DNA of 64,000 bases from Deltaproteobacteria bacterium (GTDB lineage: Bacteria > Desulfobacterota > Deferrimicrobia > Deferrimicrobiales > Deferrimicrobiaceae). Below the pieces are notes generated by a model. It was not told where the DNA came from, did not search any database, and worked only from the letters and a program-made list of their open reading frames with translations. Numbering within the stretch: the stretch's first letter is position 1; each line of letters starts with the position of its first letter. Position numbers and translations under genes: made by a program. The stretch spans positions 1 through 64,000 of the forward strand of contig JAKAHC010000002.1 of assembly GCA_021815305.1 (NCBI GenBank), in the 5' to 3' direction. Of this stretch, positions 50,957 through 59,314 are shown piece after piece.

Positions 50957-51904
50957 ATGCGGAAACGGAAGCTGGGGAACTCGGGCCTGGAGGTTTCCGC
51001 ACTGGCTCTCGGCGGGAACGTCTTCGGCTGGACCGCGGACGAGGCGACGTCGTTCAGGGTGCTGGACGCGTTCCTGGCCGCGGGGGGAAACCTGATCGAC
51101 ACGGCGGACATGTATTCGATCTGGGTCCCGGGACACAGGGGCGGAGAATCGGAGACCCTCATCGGCAGGTGGATGAAGCGGCGTGGGAACCGGAACGAGG
51201 TCGTCCTCGCCACGAAGGTCGGAAAGGAGATGGGCCCCGGCAGGAAAGGACTGTCGAAGCACTATATCCTGCGCGCCGTGGAGGATTCTCTCCGCCGTCT
51301 GCAAACCGACCGCATCGATCTGTACCAATCCCACGAAGACGATCCCGATACGTCCCTGGAAGAGACGATGGAAGTCTTCGGGCAGCTGGTGCGCCAGGGG
51401 AAGGTGCGGGCCATCGGGGCTTCGAACTACGGCGCAGAAAGGCTTTCCGAGGCGTTGCGGGTCGCGGTACGATGCGGAGGGCCGAGATACGAGAGCCTGC
51501 AGCCGTGCTACAACCTGTACGACCGCTCCGGATTCGAGACGTCGCTTGCTCCCGTTTGCCGGGATGAGGGTTTGGGAGTCATCGGATATTCCTCCCTTGC
51601 CAGCGGCTTCCTCACGGGGAAGTACCGGTCGGAGGCGGATCTGTCCGGGAGCGTCCGGGGCGAATCGGTCCGGAAATACCTCGATGGGAGAGGCCTGCGG
51701 ATCCTCGACGCCCTGGACCTGGTCGCGCGGCGACACGGTTCGACTCCCGCGCGGGTTTCCCTTGCCTGGCTGATCGCGCGCCCCGGCGTCACGGCGCCGA
51801 TCGCCAGCGCCACGAACCTCGCCCAATTGGAGGATCTCATCGGGGGAACACGACTTGCGCTGGACCGTTCCTCGATCGAACTGCTGGACCGGGCGAGCGC
51901 TTGA
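50957..51904 (+). CDS. Aldo/keto reductase
   Basis: A 315-aa TIM-barrel NADPH reductase. MRKRKLGNSGLEVSALALGGNVFGW, NLIDTADMYSIW (catalytic D and Y), EVVLATKVGKEM (K), LYQSHEDD (H), AIGASNY and APIASATNLAQLEDL (NADP site) are all in place. It belongs to the YajO/YhdN-like branch. A related but distinct member starts at 63451. Substrate unknown; these act on aldehydes and ketones, including methylglyoxal. GGGGGAAGGG precedes the ATG. Confidence 0.9.
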   Translation: MRKRKLGNSGLEVSALALGGNVFGWTADEATSFRVLDAFLAAGGNLIDTADMYSIWVPGHRGGESETLIGRWMKRRGNRNEVVLATKVGKEMGPGRKGLSKHYILRAVEDSLRRLQTDRIDLYQSHEDDPDTSLEETMEVFGQLVRQGKVRAIGASNYGAERLSEALRVAVRCGGPRYESLQPCYNLYDRSGFETSLAPVCRDEGLGVIGYSSLASGFLTGKYRSEADLSGSVRGESVRKYLDGRGLRILDALDLVARRHGSTPARVSLAWLIARPGVTAPIASATNLAQLEDLIGGTRLALDRSSIELLDRASA

Positions 51905-51928
51905 AGAATCCCCCGCGGGACAGAGGGT

Positions 51929-53347
51929 TCAGCGCCCGTTCCGCTCGACGAGGAAACGGCGCAGCTTTCCCCCCGCGGACTCGCTGCGCGGCAGTTCCTC
52001 GGACATGTCCAGCGTCACCCCATCGAGTTTTTGGGAGGACAAGTGCCTCCGCAGGCGGGCGAGGACTTCGCCGCATGTCCGAACGCGATCGGAACCCGGG
52101 GCCTCTTCGATGCGCAGCCGAAGGGTCCGCGGGCCGGTCTGAAGCACCTGGTACGCCAGTACGCCGGGAACCTCCTCCACCACCGTGGCGAGCACCAGCG
52201 GGAGCAACGGCATCGGCGTCCCGTCCTCCATCGAGAGGAAAAGGGTTTCGTCGCTGCGTCCCTCGGGCCGCACGACCGGAAGAGGGTTGCCGCACGGGCA
52301 GGGCGTCGGGGAAACGGCCATGCTGTCTCCGAGGTCGTACCGGATGAGCGGCTGGACGAAGTTGGCCAGGTTCGTCAGGAGGGTCGTGCGGGATACTTCC
52401 CCCGGCGGGACCGGATCTCCCCGCGCATCCACCGGTTCCAGGACGAGCCAGTCGACGTTGGCGTGCAGGCGTCCGTACCGGCAGTCGAAGGCGATCCCCA
52501 TGAACTCCGAGGCGGCGTAGGTGTCCCTCAGGGGGCATCGAAACGACGCGGCGATCCGCTCGGCGAGCGGGGCGGAGAGCCGCTCGGCACCGGAGAGCAG
52601 GAGCGCCGGGGAGATCCGCAACCTTCCCGCCGCCTGCTCCCCGGCCAGGACGGTCAGGGCGGTGGGGTAGCTTCCGACCACCGCCGGCTGGTAATCGTTC
52701 AGCGACCGCACGAGAAGGGGAAGAGGAGTCATCAGGGAGAACGTCCTGTTACGGCCGCAAAGCAGCGGATGGCGGGATCGTACGATGGCTTCCACGACCG
52801 AACTGGCGAAGTGTCCGCCGGTGGCGATGATCGTCGCCGTGCGGGCAAGGTTCCTTGCGAAACGGGCCGGAGAACCGGAATCGACCAGCGTCGCGAGGCG
52901 ACGGGTCAGAAAAAGCGCCTTGTAGACGGACATCGCCCCGGCGTCGTGCAGCAGGATGGCGGGGGACCCCGTGGTGCCTGAAGTCGAGAAGGCGACGTAT
53001 CGGCCAAGGTAGAGATGACCGATACGCGAAGCATCGGATACGAACCCTTCCGCGGTTTCCCTTGAAATCGCCGGGTCGGTCGGCCACTCGTCGAAATTCT
53101 CCATCAGGTCGCGCTTGGTCACCGCGGGGAAATCCCGGAGATCGGGAGTTTCGCCGGGAAGCGACGCACACCGCTTCCGATAGTACGGAGAGCGGCGCCT
53201 GGCGAATTCGAGCAAGCGTGCCAGGCGGCCCTTCCGGAGCCGGCGCGTCTCTTCCGGCGATGCCCTCCCGGCACTTCGTGTCTCCCACAGGAGGCGGGGA
53301 AATCGGGGGATTTCCCGACCGGGAATTTCCGAAGGGACATGTGCCAT
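51929..53347 (-). CDS. AMP-dependent ligase (phenylacetate-CoA ligase-like)
   Basis: A 472-aa adenylate-forming enzyme of the PaaK/CapK type. YVAFSTSGTTGSPAILLHD is the P-loop; YAASEFMGIAFDC and PLIRYDLGDSMAV are the A5 and A8 motifs. RRRSPYYRKRC at the N-terminus is typical of the PaaK group. It would activate an aromatic or other carboxylate as AMP ester, then perhaps CoA. GGGGAGG lies 8 nt before ATG 53347; earlier in-frame ATGs (53374, 53401) lack such a site. A 17-bp palindrome and the scrap of a MarR-type regulator lie upstream, which suggests a former local repressor. Confidence 0.85.
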   Translation of the reverse strand: MAHVPSEIPGREIPRFPRLLWETRSAGRASPEETRRLRKGRLARLLEFARRRSPYYRKRCASLPGETPDLRDFPAVTKRDLMENFDEWPTDPAISRETAEGFVSDASRIGHLYLGRYVAFSTSGTTGSPAILLHDAGAMSVYKALFLTRRLATLVDSGSPARFARNLARTATIIATGGHFASSVVEAIVRSRHPLLCGRNRTFSLMTPLPLLVRSLNDYQPAVVGSYPTALTVLAGEQAAGRLRISPALLLSGAERLSAPLAERIAASFRCPLRDTYAASEFMGIAFDCRYGRLHANVDWLVLEPVDARGDPVPPGEVSRTTLLTNLANFVQPLIRYDLGDSMAVSPTPCPCGNPLPVVRPEGRSDETLFLSMEDGTPMPLLPLVLATVVEEVPGVLAYQVLQTGPRTLRLRIEEAPGSDRVRTCGEVLARLRRHLSSQKLDGVTLDMSEELPRSESAGGKLRRFLVERNGR

Positions 53348-53458
53348 CGGCCGATCCTCCCCGAGGAAATCCATGATTCCATTGTAGGCTTGACGATCCA
53401 TCGGGGGTTCGATTCCGGTCGGCGGTTGCCGGCTTCCCGGGGAGGGAGTATACTTATG

Positions 53459-53475
53459 ATACAAATGATTTGTAT
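53459..53475. promoter_or_regulatory. Perfect 17-bp palindrome, likely MarR-type operator
   Basis: ATACAAAT-G-ATTTGTAT is symmetric about one central base. It lies in an AT-rich stretch with TATACTTATGAT-like -10 elements (53448-53460), between the divergent AMP-ligase gene (about 112 bp) and the MarR remnant (36 bp). Length and symmetry suit MarR-family dimers. Confidence 0.65.
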
Positions 53476-53511
53476 GCATAACGTACCGGTCGGCCGGGAG
53501 GTTGGGAACCG

Positions 53512-53667
53512 ATGAAAACATACTCGGCCGGAAAAGACCGAAGGGTCGTGATGATCACGCTGACCCGCCGTGGGAAGCTCGCTTCGCGGAAGATCCACGG
53601 GGATGTTCATCGGCATCCAATGGAGGACCGGGACGGATTTTTCGGACCTCGCAAGGATTCACCGTAG
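53512..53667 (+). pseudogene. MarR-family regulator, internally deleted remnant
   Basis: A 51-codon frame: GKDRRVVMITLTRRGKLASR is the wing and following helix of a MarR-family regulator (usual text DRRVVLVxLTxxGR). GGGAGG lies 10 nt before ATG 53512, so the original 5' end with operator, ribosome site and start seems kept, while about 80-90 residues with the recognition helix are gone; only six residues precede the wing. The C-terminal helix is also replaced by HRHPMEDRDGFF. Too short for a full MarR (about 140-150 aa). It may still be translated. Confidence 0.6.
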
Positions 53668-53694
53668 ATCCTGGCCGGAGGGAGGATTCGGGAA

Positions 53695-54138
53695 ATGACC
53701 GAAGAGGAGAAAAGCAGGCTTTGCCGGCAGATCGTGGAGAAGGTCGGGGACGCGGTAATCTTCGCCGACCGGGACGGGATCATCCGTCTCTGGAACGGAG
53801 CGGCAACGGGGATCTTCGGGTACACGGAAGAGGAGGCCCTGGGCCAATCCCTGGATCTGATCATACCGGAGAGGCAACGGCAGGTGCACTGGAAGGGATA
53901 CGGGAGGGTCATGGTCGACGGGGCGACGAAATACGGATCCGAAACGCTCGCGGTGCCGGCCATCCGGAAAACCGGCGAGCGCATCTCCATCGAGTTCACG
54001 ATCGCCCTGTTGCGGGATGCGGACGGGAAGGTGCAGGGCCCCGTGGCCGTCATTCGGGACGTGACCGCGCGTTGGGAGCGCGAGAAGAAAATGCGCGCGC
54101 ACGTCGCCCAACTCGAGGCGGGGTACACGACGCTCTGA
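53695..54138 (+). CDS. Single PAS-domain protein
   Basis: A 147-aa cytosolic protein made of one PAS domain (IVEKVGDAVIFADRDGIIRLWNGAATGIFGYTEEEALGQSLDLIIPE) with PAC-type C-terminus (GPVAVIRDVTARWEREKKM). Residues 126-147 are a short coiled helix with no kinase, GGDEF or HTH part. Such stand-alone PAS proteins may bind a small ligand or haem and signal through a partner. GGAGGGAGG lies before the ATG. It follows the MarR remnant by 28 bp and might have been under its control. Confidence 0.87.
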   Translation: MTEEEKSRLCRQIVEKVGDAVIFADRDGIIRLWNGAATGIFGYTEEEALGQSLDLIIPERQRQVHWKGYGRVMVDGATKYGSETLAVPAIRKTGERISIEFTIALLRDADGKVQGPVAVIRDVTARWEREKKMRAHVAQLEAGYTTL

Positions 54139-54314
54139 TTTCCCGTGAGGGAGGTTCCGAAGCCGGGACCTGCTTGCGCGCCCTGGGGGAGGGAAGAGGC
54201 TGAGAAGAGCCCTCGGGAAAACTGCCCTCCGCACTTTCGCCGCGTGCTCGTGCCGACCGCCACCGCGCCCGCGGTGAGCGTGGCCGGGGAAATTCCGGAC
54301 CTCGGCAATCCTTC

Positions 54315-54323
54315 TGGTACAAT
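54315..54323 (+). promoter_or_regulatory. Extended -10 promoter of the sco-nosL operon
   Basis: TGGTACAAT gives an extended -10 (TG-n-TACAAT, 54318-54323) with no good -35. The transcript would start near 54330, 30 bp before the sco gene. It is the only clear promoter in the 220 bp after the PAS gene. Confidence 0.5.
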
Positions 54324-54359
54324 GTAACGGTCCTTCCATCTCGCTCAGGAGAAATCCGC

Positions 54360-54938
54360 ATGGCGAAGGGGAGATTCGTAATCGGCGTTCTCCTCCTGGG
54401 GGCCCTCGCAGCCCCGATTTGGGGGAGCCGCGCGCAAGCGGCGGAAAAACCGAAGAAGACCGTCGAGAAATATTTCGTTCCGGATGTCGTCCTCGTGAAC
54501 CAGGACGGGACGAAAATCCCCCTGAAGAAGTTCCTCGAGACCGACAGGCCGGTCATGCTCGATTTCATCTATGGCACCTGCACGACCATATGCCCCGTCC
54601 TTTCCGCCTCCTTCGTCAACCTGCAGAACCGGTTAGGGACGGATTCCCGTAAGATCCGCCTCGTATCCATCTCCATCGACCCGGAAAACGATTCGCCGAA
54701 GGTGATGAAGGAGTACATGAAACGGTACCGCGCCAGGTCTGGGTGGGATTTCCTCAGCGGGACCCGCTCGGACATCGACCGCGTGATGTACGCGTTCAAC
54801 GCCTACATCGCGAACAAGATGGACCATTATCCGCTGACGCTCATCCGGTATCCGGGGGACGGCAGGTGGGTGCGGATCGACGGGTTGATGAGCGCGTCCG
54901 AACTGATGGAAGAGTACCGCAAGGTGTCAGGGAAATGA
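54360..54938 (+). CDS. SCO1/SenC-type copper chaperone
   Basis: A 192-aa periplasmic thioredoxin-fold protein. A signal peptide (VIGVLLLGALAAPIWGSRAQA) is followed by VVLVNQDGTKIPLKKFLETDRPVMLDFIYGTC. The Cu-binding CxxxC is C74-T-T-I-C78; the third ligand His fits NKMDHYPLTLIRYPG. SIDPENDSPKVMKEY is standard for the family. Sco proteins deliver copper to the CuA site of cytochrome oxidase or N2O reductase. AGGAG precedes ATG 54360. First gene of a seven-gene operon; its stop overlaps the next start. Confidence 0.9.
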   Translation: MAKGRFVIGVLLLGALAAPIWGSRAQAAEKPKKTVEKYFVPDVVLVNQDGTKIPLKKFLETDRPVMLDFIYGTCTTICPVLSASFVNLQNRLGTDSRKIRLVSISIDPENDSPKVMKEYMKRYRARSGWDFLSGTRSDIDRVMYAFNAYIANKMDHYPLTLIRYPGDGRWVRIDGLMSASELMEEYRKVSGK

Positions 54939-56656
54939 CCGCCCTCCGGAGAAGGACCCCGTCGCTCCGAGCGGATGCGCGCAGGACGGCGCTCTGCCTC
55001 CTCGCCTCGCTTTTCCTTTCCGCCGGCGTTTTCGCGGCCGACCGGAAACCGGAACCCGTGCCGATGCCGAAGGAGGAAGCGCTGCGGCTTGGGGAAAGGA
55101 TCTACCGGGAGGGCATCCTGCCGTCGGGAGAACCGGTGATGGCGATCGTCCAGGAGGACATCCCGGTCGACGGAACCATGTTTTCCTGCACCAGTTGCCA
55201 CATGCGCGGGGGGCTGGGGTCGAACGAGGGGAGGATATCGACGCTTCCCACAAACGGGGACTCGCTGTACCGGCCGTACGAAGACACCCCGGTCCCCATG
55301 ACCACGGTCGAGAAGAATTTCAAGAAATTCCGGGCGGCCCATCGCCGCCCCGCCTACACGGACGAAACGCTCGCCGAGGCGATCCGCCTGGGAACCGATC
55401 CGGCGGGGCGCCGGCTGGATCCCACCATGCCCTGCTACCAGATGAACGACAGGGACATGGCGATCCTCGTTTCCTACCTCAAGGTTCTCTCGTCCGAAAC
55501 GCCCCCTGGGGTGACGCCGACGAACATACGCTTCGCCACGGTCATCGCAGGAGACGTGGCCCCCGAGGACCGCGACGCGATGATTCTTCCCCTGGAAGCG
55601 TATGTCCGGGAAAGGAACAGCCGGTCGAGAGGGCTGCAACGGAGGGTCCGCATGCGCGCGTCCATGGAAGGACTGAACCTCGCCCTCCGCGACGTGTCGC
55701 TCGCCCGCTGGGAGCTCAGGGGACCCCCGGGGACCTGGCGCGCCCAGTTGGAGGAATATTACCGGAAGGAGCCGGTTTTCGCCATGCTGGGCGGGATCGG
55801 ATACGGCGACTGGCGGCCCGTACACGATTTCTGCGAGAACCACCGCATCCCATGCGTCTTTCCGATCACCGATTTTCCCGTGATCTCCGAAAGCGACTGG
55901 TACACGATCTATCTCTCCAAGGGGATCTACCAGGAAGGAGAGGCCGCCGCGCGTTACCTGCGCAGAGAGGTGGAACGGGTCCCGGAGACGACCATCGTCC
56001 ATGTGTACCGGGACACCCCGGGGGGACGTGCCCTGGCGGCGGGGTTCGAGGAAACGTGGCGCGAGATGGGGCTTCCCTCTCCCGAATGCCGCGTCCTTCG
56101 GGGCGACGAACCCGTAACGGGGAAACTCCTGCGCAGCCTCCCCGCAAAGGGAGCGCATGCCGTTCTCCTGCTGTGGGCGGGTCCCGAGGCTGCGCAGGCC
56201 CTGGAGGAGATCGCGGCGGATCCGGCCCGGCCCGGGAAGGTGTTCCTGTCCTACAGCCTGTGGAAGCGGAATCCCGGAACCGTACCGGACAAGGCGCGGG
56301 ATTACACGTTCCTTACGTATCCCTACCGGCTCCCCCGGGAGGAAGGACCGTACGGGAACATGGCCAGGGCGTGGCTGGCGGCAAAGAAGGTGCCGCTCAA
56401 CGACCGTCGGATCGCGACCCGGACGTATTCGCTCATCGGGGTCATGTCCCAGGCGTTCGGGAAGATGCGGCAGAACATCTATCGCGACAATTTCATCGAC
56501 TCGATCAGCGTATTGCCGGACCTCCTGTACCCCGATTACGAGCGGTTGAGTTTCGGTCCGGGCCAGCGATACGCTTCCAAGGGGTGCTACATCGTGCAGC
56601 TGACCCACGGGGCCGTACCGGAGATCGTGAAGAAAAGCGACTGGGTGATCCATTGA
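54935..56656 (+). CDS. Cytochrome c-periplasmic receptor fusion
   Basis: A 573-aa exported protein. A signal peptide ends near residue 35. Residues 45-180 are a mono-haem cytochrome c domain: haem motif C85-T-S-C-H89, then SYLKVLSSETPP at its end. From about residue 198 (IRFATVIAGDVAPEDRDAMILPLEAYVRERN) to the end it looks like a type I periplasmic binding protein/ABC receptor (FAMLGGIGYGDWRPVHDFCENHRIPCVFPITDF, YTIYLSKGIYQEGEAAARYL, FLTYPYRLPREEGPYGNMARAW). It overlaps sco by 4 nt. A redox-active receptor for the ABC transporter of the same operon, or a sensor, is an inference. Confidence 0.82.
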   Translation: MTALRRRTPSLRADARRTALCLLASLFLSAGVFAADRKPEPVPMPKEEALRLGERIYREGILPSGEPVMAIVQEDIPVDGTMFSCTSCHMRGGLGSNEGRISTLPTNGDSLYRPYEDTPVPMTTVEKNFKKFRAAHRRPAYTDETLAEAIRLGTDPAGRRLDPTMPCYQMNDRDMAILVSYLKVLSSETPPGVTPTNIRFATVIAGDVAPEDRDAMILPLEAYVRERNSRSRGLQRRVRMRASMEGLNLALRDVSLARWELRGPPGTWRAQLEEYYRKEPVFAMLGGIGYGDWRPVHDFCENHRIPCVFPITDFPVISESDWYTIYLSKGIYQEGEAAARYLRREVERVPETTIVHVYRDTPGGRALAAGFEETWREMGLPSPECRVLRGDEPVTGKLLRSLPAKGAHAVLLLWAGPEAAQALEEIAADPARPGKVFLSYSLWKRNPGTVPDKARDYTFLTYPYRLPREEGPYGNMARAWLAAKKVPLNDRRIATRTYSLIGVMSQAFGKMRQNIYRDNFIDSISVLPDLLYPDYERLSFGPGQRYASKGCYIVQLTHGAVPEIVKKSDWVIH

Positions 56657-56672
56657 AAAGGGAGCCGGTGCG

Positions 56673-57149
56673 ATGAAACGGGCCCTGCGGTTCCTGGGAG
56701 CATGGTCGCTGTTGACGGTCTCCGTCGCCCTCGCGGTTTCGCCTTCTCCTCCCGCACCCCCCGCAAACGCCAAGTGCCCCGTGTGCGGAATGTTCGTCGC
56801 CAAGTTCCCGAAATGGGTAGGTGTCATCCGATTCGGCGATTCCTCGTACGCCTGGTTCGACGGGACGAAGGACCTTTTCACCTATCTCCTGGATCCGGCA
56901 AAGCACGATCCGGCGGGGAAACGGATGGACATCGCCGCGGTCTACGTGAAGGATTACTACACCCTCGGCACCATCGACGGACGGAGCGCCTTCTACGTCT
57001 TTGGCAGCGATGTGCTCGGCCCGATGGGGAAGGAGCTGGTGCCGTTCGCGAAGAAGGACGACGCCGAGGGGTTCCTTCGCGATCACCGGGGGAAGAAGGT
57101 CCTTCGCTTCGACGAGATCACGCGGACGACGTTGAAAGCCATGGAATAA
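56673..57149 (+). CDS. NosL-family copper chaperone
   Basis: A 158-aa exported protein: signal peptide (FLGAWSLLTVSVALAVSPSP), then CPVCGMFVAKFPKW, the NosL metal site (C-x-x-C-G-M), and DGTKDLFTYLLDP, FYVFGSDVLGPMGKELVPFAKKDDAE. NosL binds Cu(I) and helps to assemble nitrous oxide reductase; in genomes without nosZ it occurs with ABC systems like this one. The N-terminus lacks a lipobox Cys before the motif, so it is probably soluble or anchored by its signal. 16 bp after the fusion gene. Confidence 0.9.
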   Translation: MKRALRFLGAWSLLTVSVALAVSPSPPAPPANAKCPVCGMFVAKFPKWVGVIRFGDSSYAWFDGTKDLFTYLLDPAKHDPAGKRMDIAAVYVKDYYTLGTIDGRSAFYVFGSDVLGPMGKELVPFAKKDDAEGFLRDHRGKKVLRFDEITRTTLKAME

Positions 57150-57153
57150 GGGC

Positions 57154-57450
57154 GTGCGCAAGTCCACCGTTTTCGTCCTCGTGACGGCCGCGAACGCGAT
57201 CCTGCTATCGATTTTCCTTCTGCATGGCAAGTACGACCGGGGAGAGGCGGCCGCCGCGCGGTCGGCAAGCGCGGAGATCGTCCGCAAACTCCGGCTCACC
57301 GACCTCTGTCTTTTCACCGAGGCGCGCTACACGAGGCATCCTTCCATGACCGACTTCCAATCCCCGTTCCAGGATCACCCCCTCGCGCTGGAACATTTCC
57401 CGTCCGGGGCGCTGGTGACGCCGCCGGGCTTCCGGCGGGAGGGGCCGTGA
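57154..57450 (+). CDS. Small membrane-anchored protein in the nosL operon
   Basis: A 98-aa protein with one N-terminal membrane segment (TVFVLVTAANAILLSIFLLHG) and a periplasmic part (RLTDLCLFTEARYTRHPSMTDFQSPFQDHPLALEHFPSG) rich in His, with one Cys. I do not recognise the family. It starts at GTG 57154, 4 bp after nosL, and its stop overlaps the permease start (ATGA-type). The His/Cys content fits a metal-handling subunit of the ABC complex. Confidence 0.72.
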   Translation: MRKSTVFVLVTAANAILLSIFLLHGKYDRGEAAAARSASAEIVRKLRLTDLCLFTEARYTRHPSMTDFQSPFQDHPLALEHFPSGALVTPPGFRREGP

Positions 57451-58583
57451 ACCGCACCGTGGAACGGCACAGGAACATCCTCGATTTCGCCCTTTCCTCG
57501 CTGCTCAGGAGGAAAGGGAAGAACCTCTCCCTCTGGGTGGTGTACACGATCGTCGTCTTCCTGATCGCGGCGATCGTTTTCTACACCCATGCCCTGAAAC
57601 GGGAGGCGGCTCTGGTCCTGCAGGGAGCTCCCGACATGGTGGTCCAGAAGATGGTCGCCGGGAGGCAGGACCTCGTGCCGGTCGCCTACGCCGGGAAGAT
57701 CGCCGCCCTCCGGGGAGTGAGCTCCGTGCGTCCGCGCTGCTGGGGCTACTACTTCGATCCGATCTCGGGCGCGAACTATACCCTGGTGGCCTCGGAATCC
57801 CCTTCCCCGGCGCCGGGCGCCGTCGACATCGGGAGCGGCGTGGCGCGCGTTCTGCGCGTGGGCCGCGGGGATCTCCTTCCGATCCGAAGCTCGAGCGGCG
57901 CCCCGATGCTGCTCACGGTGCGAAAAGTGCTGCCCTGCGTTTCGGAACTGGTTGCGGCGGACCTGATCGTCATGTCGGAAGGGGATCTCCGGGATCTGTT
58001 CCGCATCCCGCGGGATCTGGCTACGGACCTTGCCGTGACCGTCGCCAACAGCGACGAGTTGGCGACCCTCGCCGTTAAAATCTCGCAGCGGTTCCCCGAC
58101 AGCCGCCCGATCCTGAAAAGCGAGATCCTGCGGACCTACGATTCGATCTTCGACTGGCGGGGGGGGATGATGGTCGTCGTGCTGGCCGTGGCGGTGCTCT
58201 CCTTCGTTATCTTCGCATGGGACAAGGCGACAGGCCTCTCCGCCGAGGAGCGCAAGGAGATCGGGATCCTCAAATCCGTCGGGTGGGAGACGGGGGACGT
58301 CCTGCTCCTCAAGTTCTGGGAAGGGGCGGTGATCTCCCTGTCCGCGTTTCTTTGCGGGGTGGTCCTTGCGTATTTCCAGGTGTTCTTCCTTTCCGCGTCC
58401 CTGTTCGAACCGGCGCTGAAAGGGTGGGCGGTGCTCTATCCGCGCTTCCGGCTGGTCCCCGAAGTGGACCCGTACCAGCTCGTTGTGCTCTTCTTCCTGA
58501 CGGTGGTTCCCTATACGATCGCCACGATCGTGCCGTCGTGGCGCGCCGCTACGGTCGATCCCGATGCGGCCATGAGGTCGTAA
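57447..58583 (+). CDS. ABC transporter permease, FtsX/MacB type
   Basis: A 378-aa membrane protein with one N-terminal helix (LWVVYTIVVFLIAAIVFYTHA), a large periplasmic domain (VQKMVAGRQDLVPVAYAGKIAALRGV...), then three C-terminal helices with the FtsX-type coupling segment LSAEERKEIGILKSVGWETGDVLLLKFWEG. These 'mechanotransmission' permeases act on periplasmic or outer-leaflet lipids and proteins rather than import solutes. The ATPase is the next gene. Similar permease-ATPase pairs accompany NosL in many clade II nos-like clusters. Confidence 0.87.
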   Translation: MNRTVERHRNILDFALSSLLRRKGKNLSLWVVYTIVVFLIAAIVFYTHALKREAALVLQGAPDMVVQKMVAGRQDLVPVAYAGKIAALRGVSSVRPRCWGYYFDPISGANYTLVASESPSPAPGAVDIGSGVARVLRVGRGDLLPIRSSSGAPMLLTVRKVLPCVSELVAADLIVMSEGDLRDLFRIPRDLATDLAVTVANSDELATLAVKISQRFPDSRPILKSEILRTYDSIFDWRGGMMVVVLAVAVLSFVIFAWDKATGLSAEERKEIGILKSVGWETGDVLLLKFWEGAVISLSAFLCGVVLAYFQVFFLSASLFEPALKGWAVLYPRFRLVPEVDPYQLVVLFFLTVVPYTIATIVPSWRAATVDPDAAMRS

Positions 58584-58585
58584 GC

Positions 58586-59314
58586 GTGATCGAACTGCTC
58601 CGCGTGACGAAATCCTTCCACCCCGGCAAGTCGAACCAGTTCACCGCCCTCCAGGACGTGAGTCTCACGGTGGAGCCGGCCCGGGTCACCGCACTGAAGG
58701 GCCCGAGCGGATCCGGGAAAACCACGCTCCTGACGCTCATCGGCTGCATGGCCCGGCCGACGTCCGGCCGGATCCTTCTGCGCGGCGCGGGGATCCGGGG
58801 GATTCCGGCGGGGGCGGGGAACGGGGAAGTGGAAATCACCGGCCTTCCGGAGCGGTTCCTGACCGGCATCCGCCGGGAGACCTTCGGCTTCATCTTCCAG
58901 CATTTCAACCTCGTGAAGGGGATCACCGTCCTGGAGAACGTGATGCTGCCCGCCTACCCTACCGGCGAGCGGTGCGGGGCCGTGTCGCAGAGGGCGATGG
59001 AGTTGCTTGCGCTCTTCAACGTCGCGCGCCACGCGGCCTCCCGGGTGGACCGGCTTTCGGGGGGGGAGGCCCAGAGGGTGGCCATCGCACGGTCCCTCAT
59101 CAATCGGCCCTCCATCATCGTCGCCGACGAGCCGACGGCCCACCTGGATACCCGCCTCTCCCGGGAGTTCATGCAGATCGTCCGCTCCCTCAAGGCGGAA
59201 GGGAAAACCATCCTTGTGGCGAGCCACGACCCGATCGTGTACGACTCCCCCTTCGTCGATTCGGTCGTCGAGATGCGGGACGGCCGAATCCTCGGTGGCG
59301 GCGCAACCCCTTGA
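58586..59314 (+). CDS. ABC transporter ATPase, LolD/MacB type
   Basis: A 242-aa ATPase. Walker A KGPSGSGKTTLLTLIG, Q-loop FIFQHFNLVKGITVLENVMLP, signature LSGGEAQRVAIARSL, Walker B IIVADEPTAHLD, H-loop VASHDP. Between Walker A and the Q-loop is a 25-residue insert (GIRGIPAGAGNGEVEITGLPER), longer than in LolD. Start GTG 58586, 2 bp after the permease stop. Drives the FtsX-like permease. Confidence 0.9.
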   Translation: MIELLRVTKSFHPGKSNQFTALQDVSLTVEPARVTALKGPSGSGKTTLLTLIGCMARPTSGRILLRGAGIRGIPAGAGNGEVEITGLPERFLTGIRRETFGFIFQHFNLVKGITVLENVMLPAYPTGERCGAVSQRAMELLALFNVARHAASRVDRLSGGEAQRVAIARSLINRPSIIVADEPTAHLDTRLSREFMQIVRSLKAEGKTILVASHDPIVYDSPFVDSVVEMRDGRILGGGATP

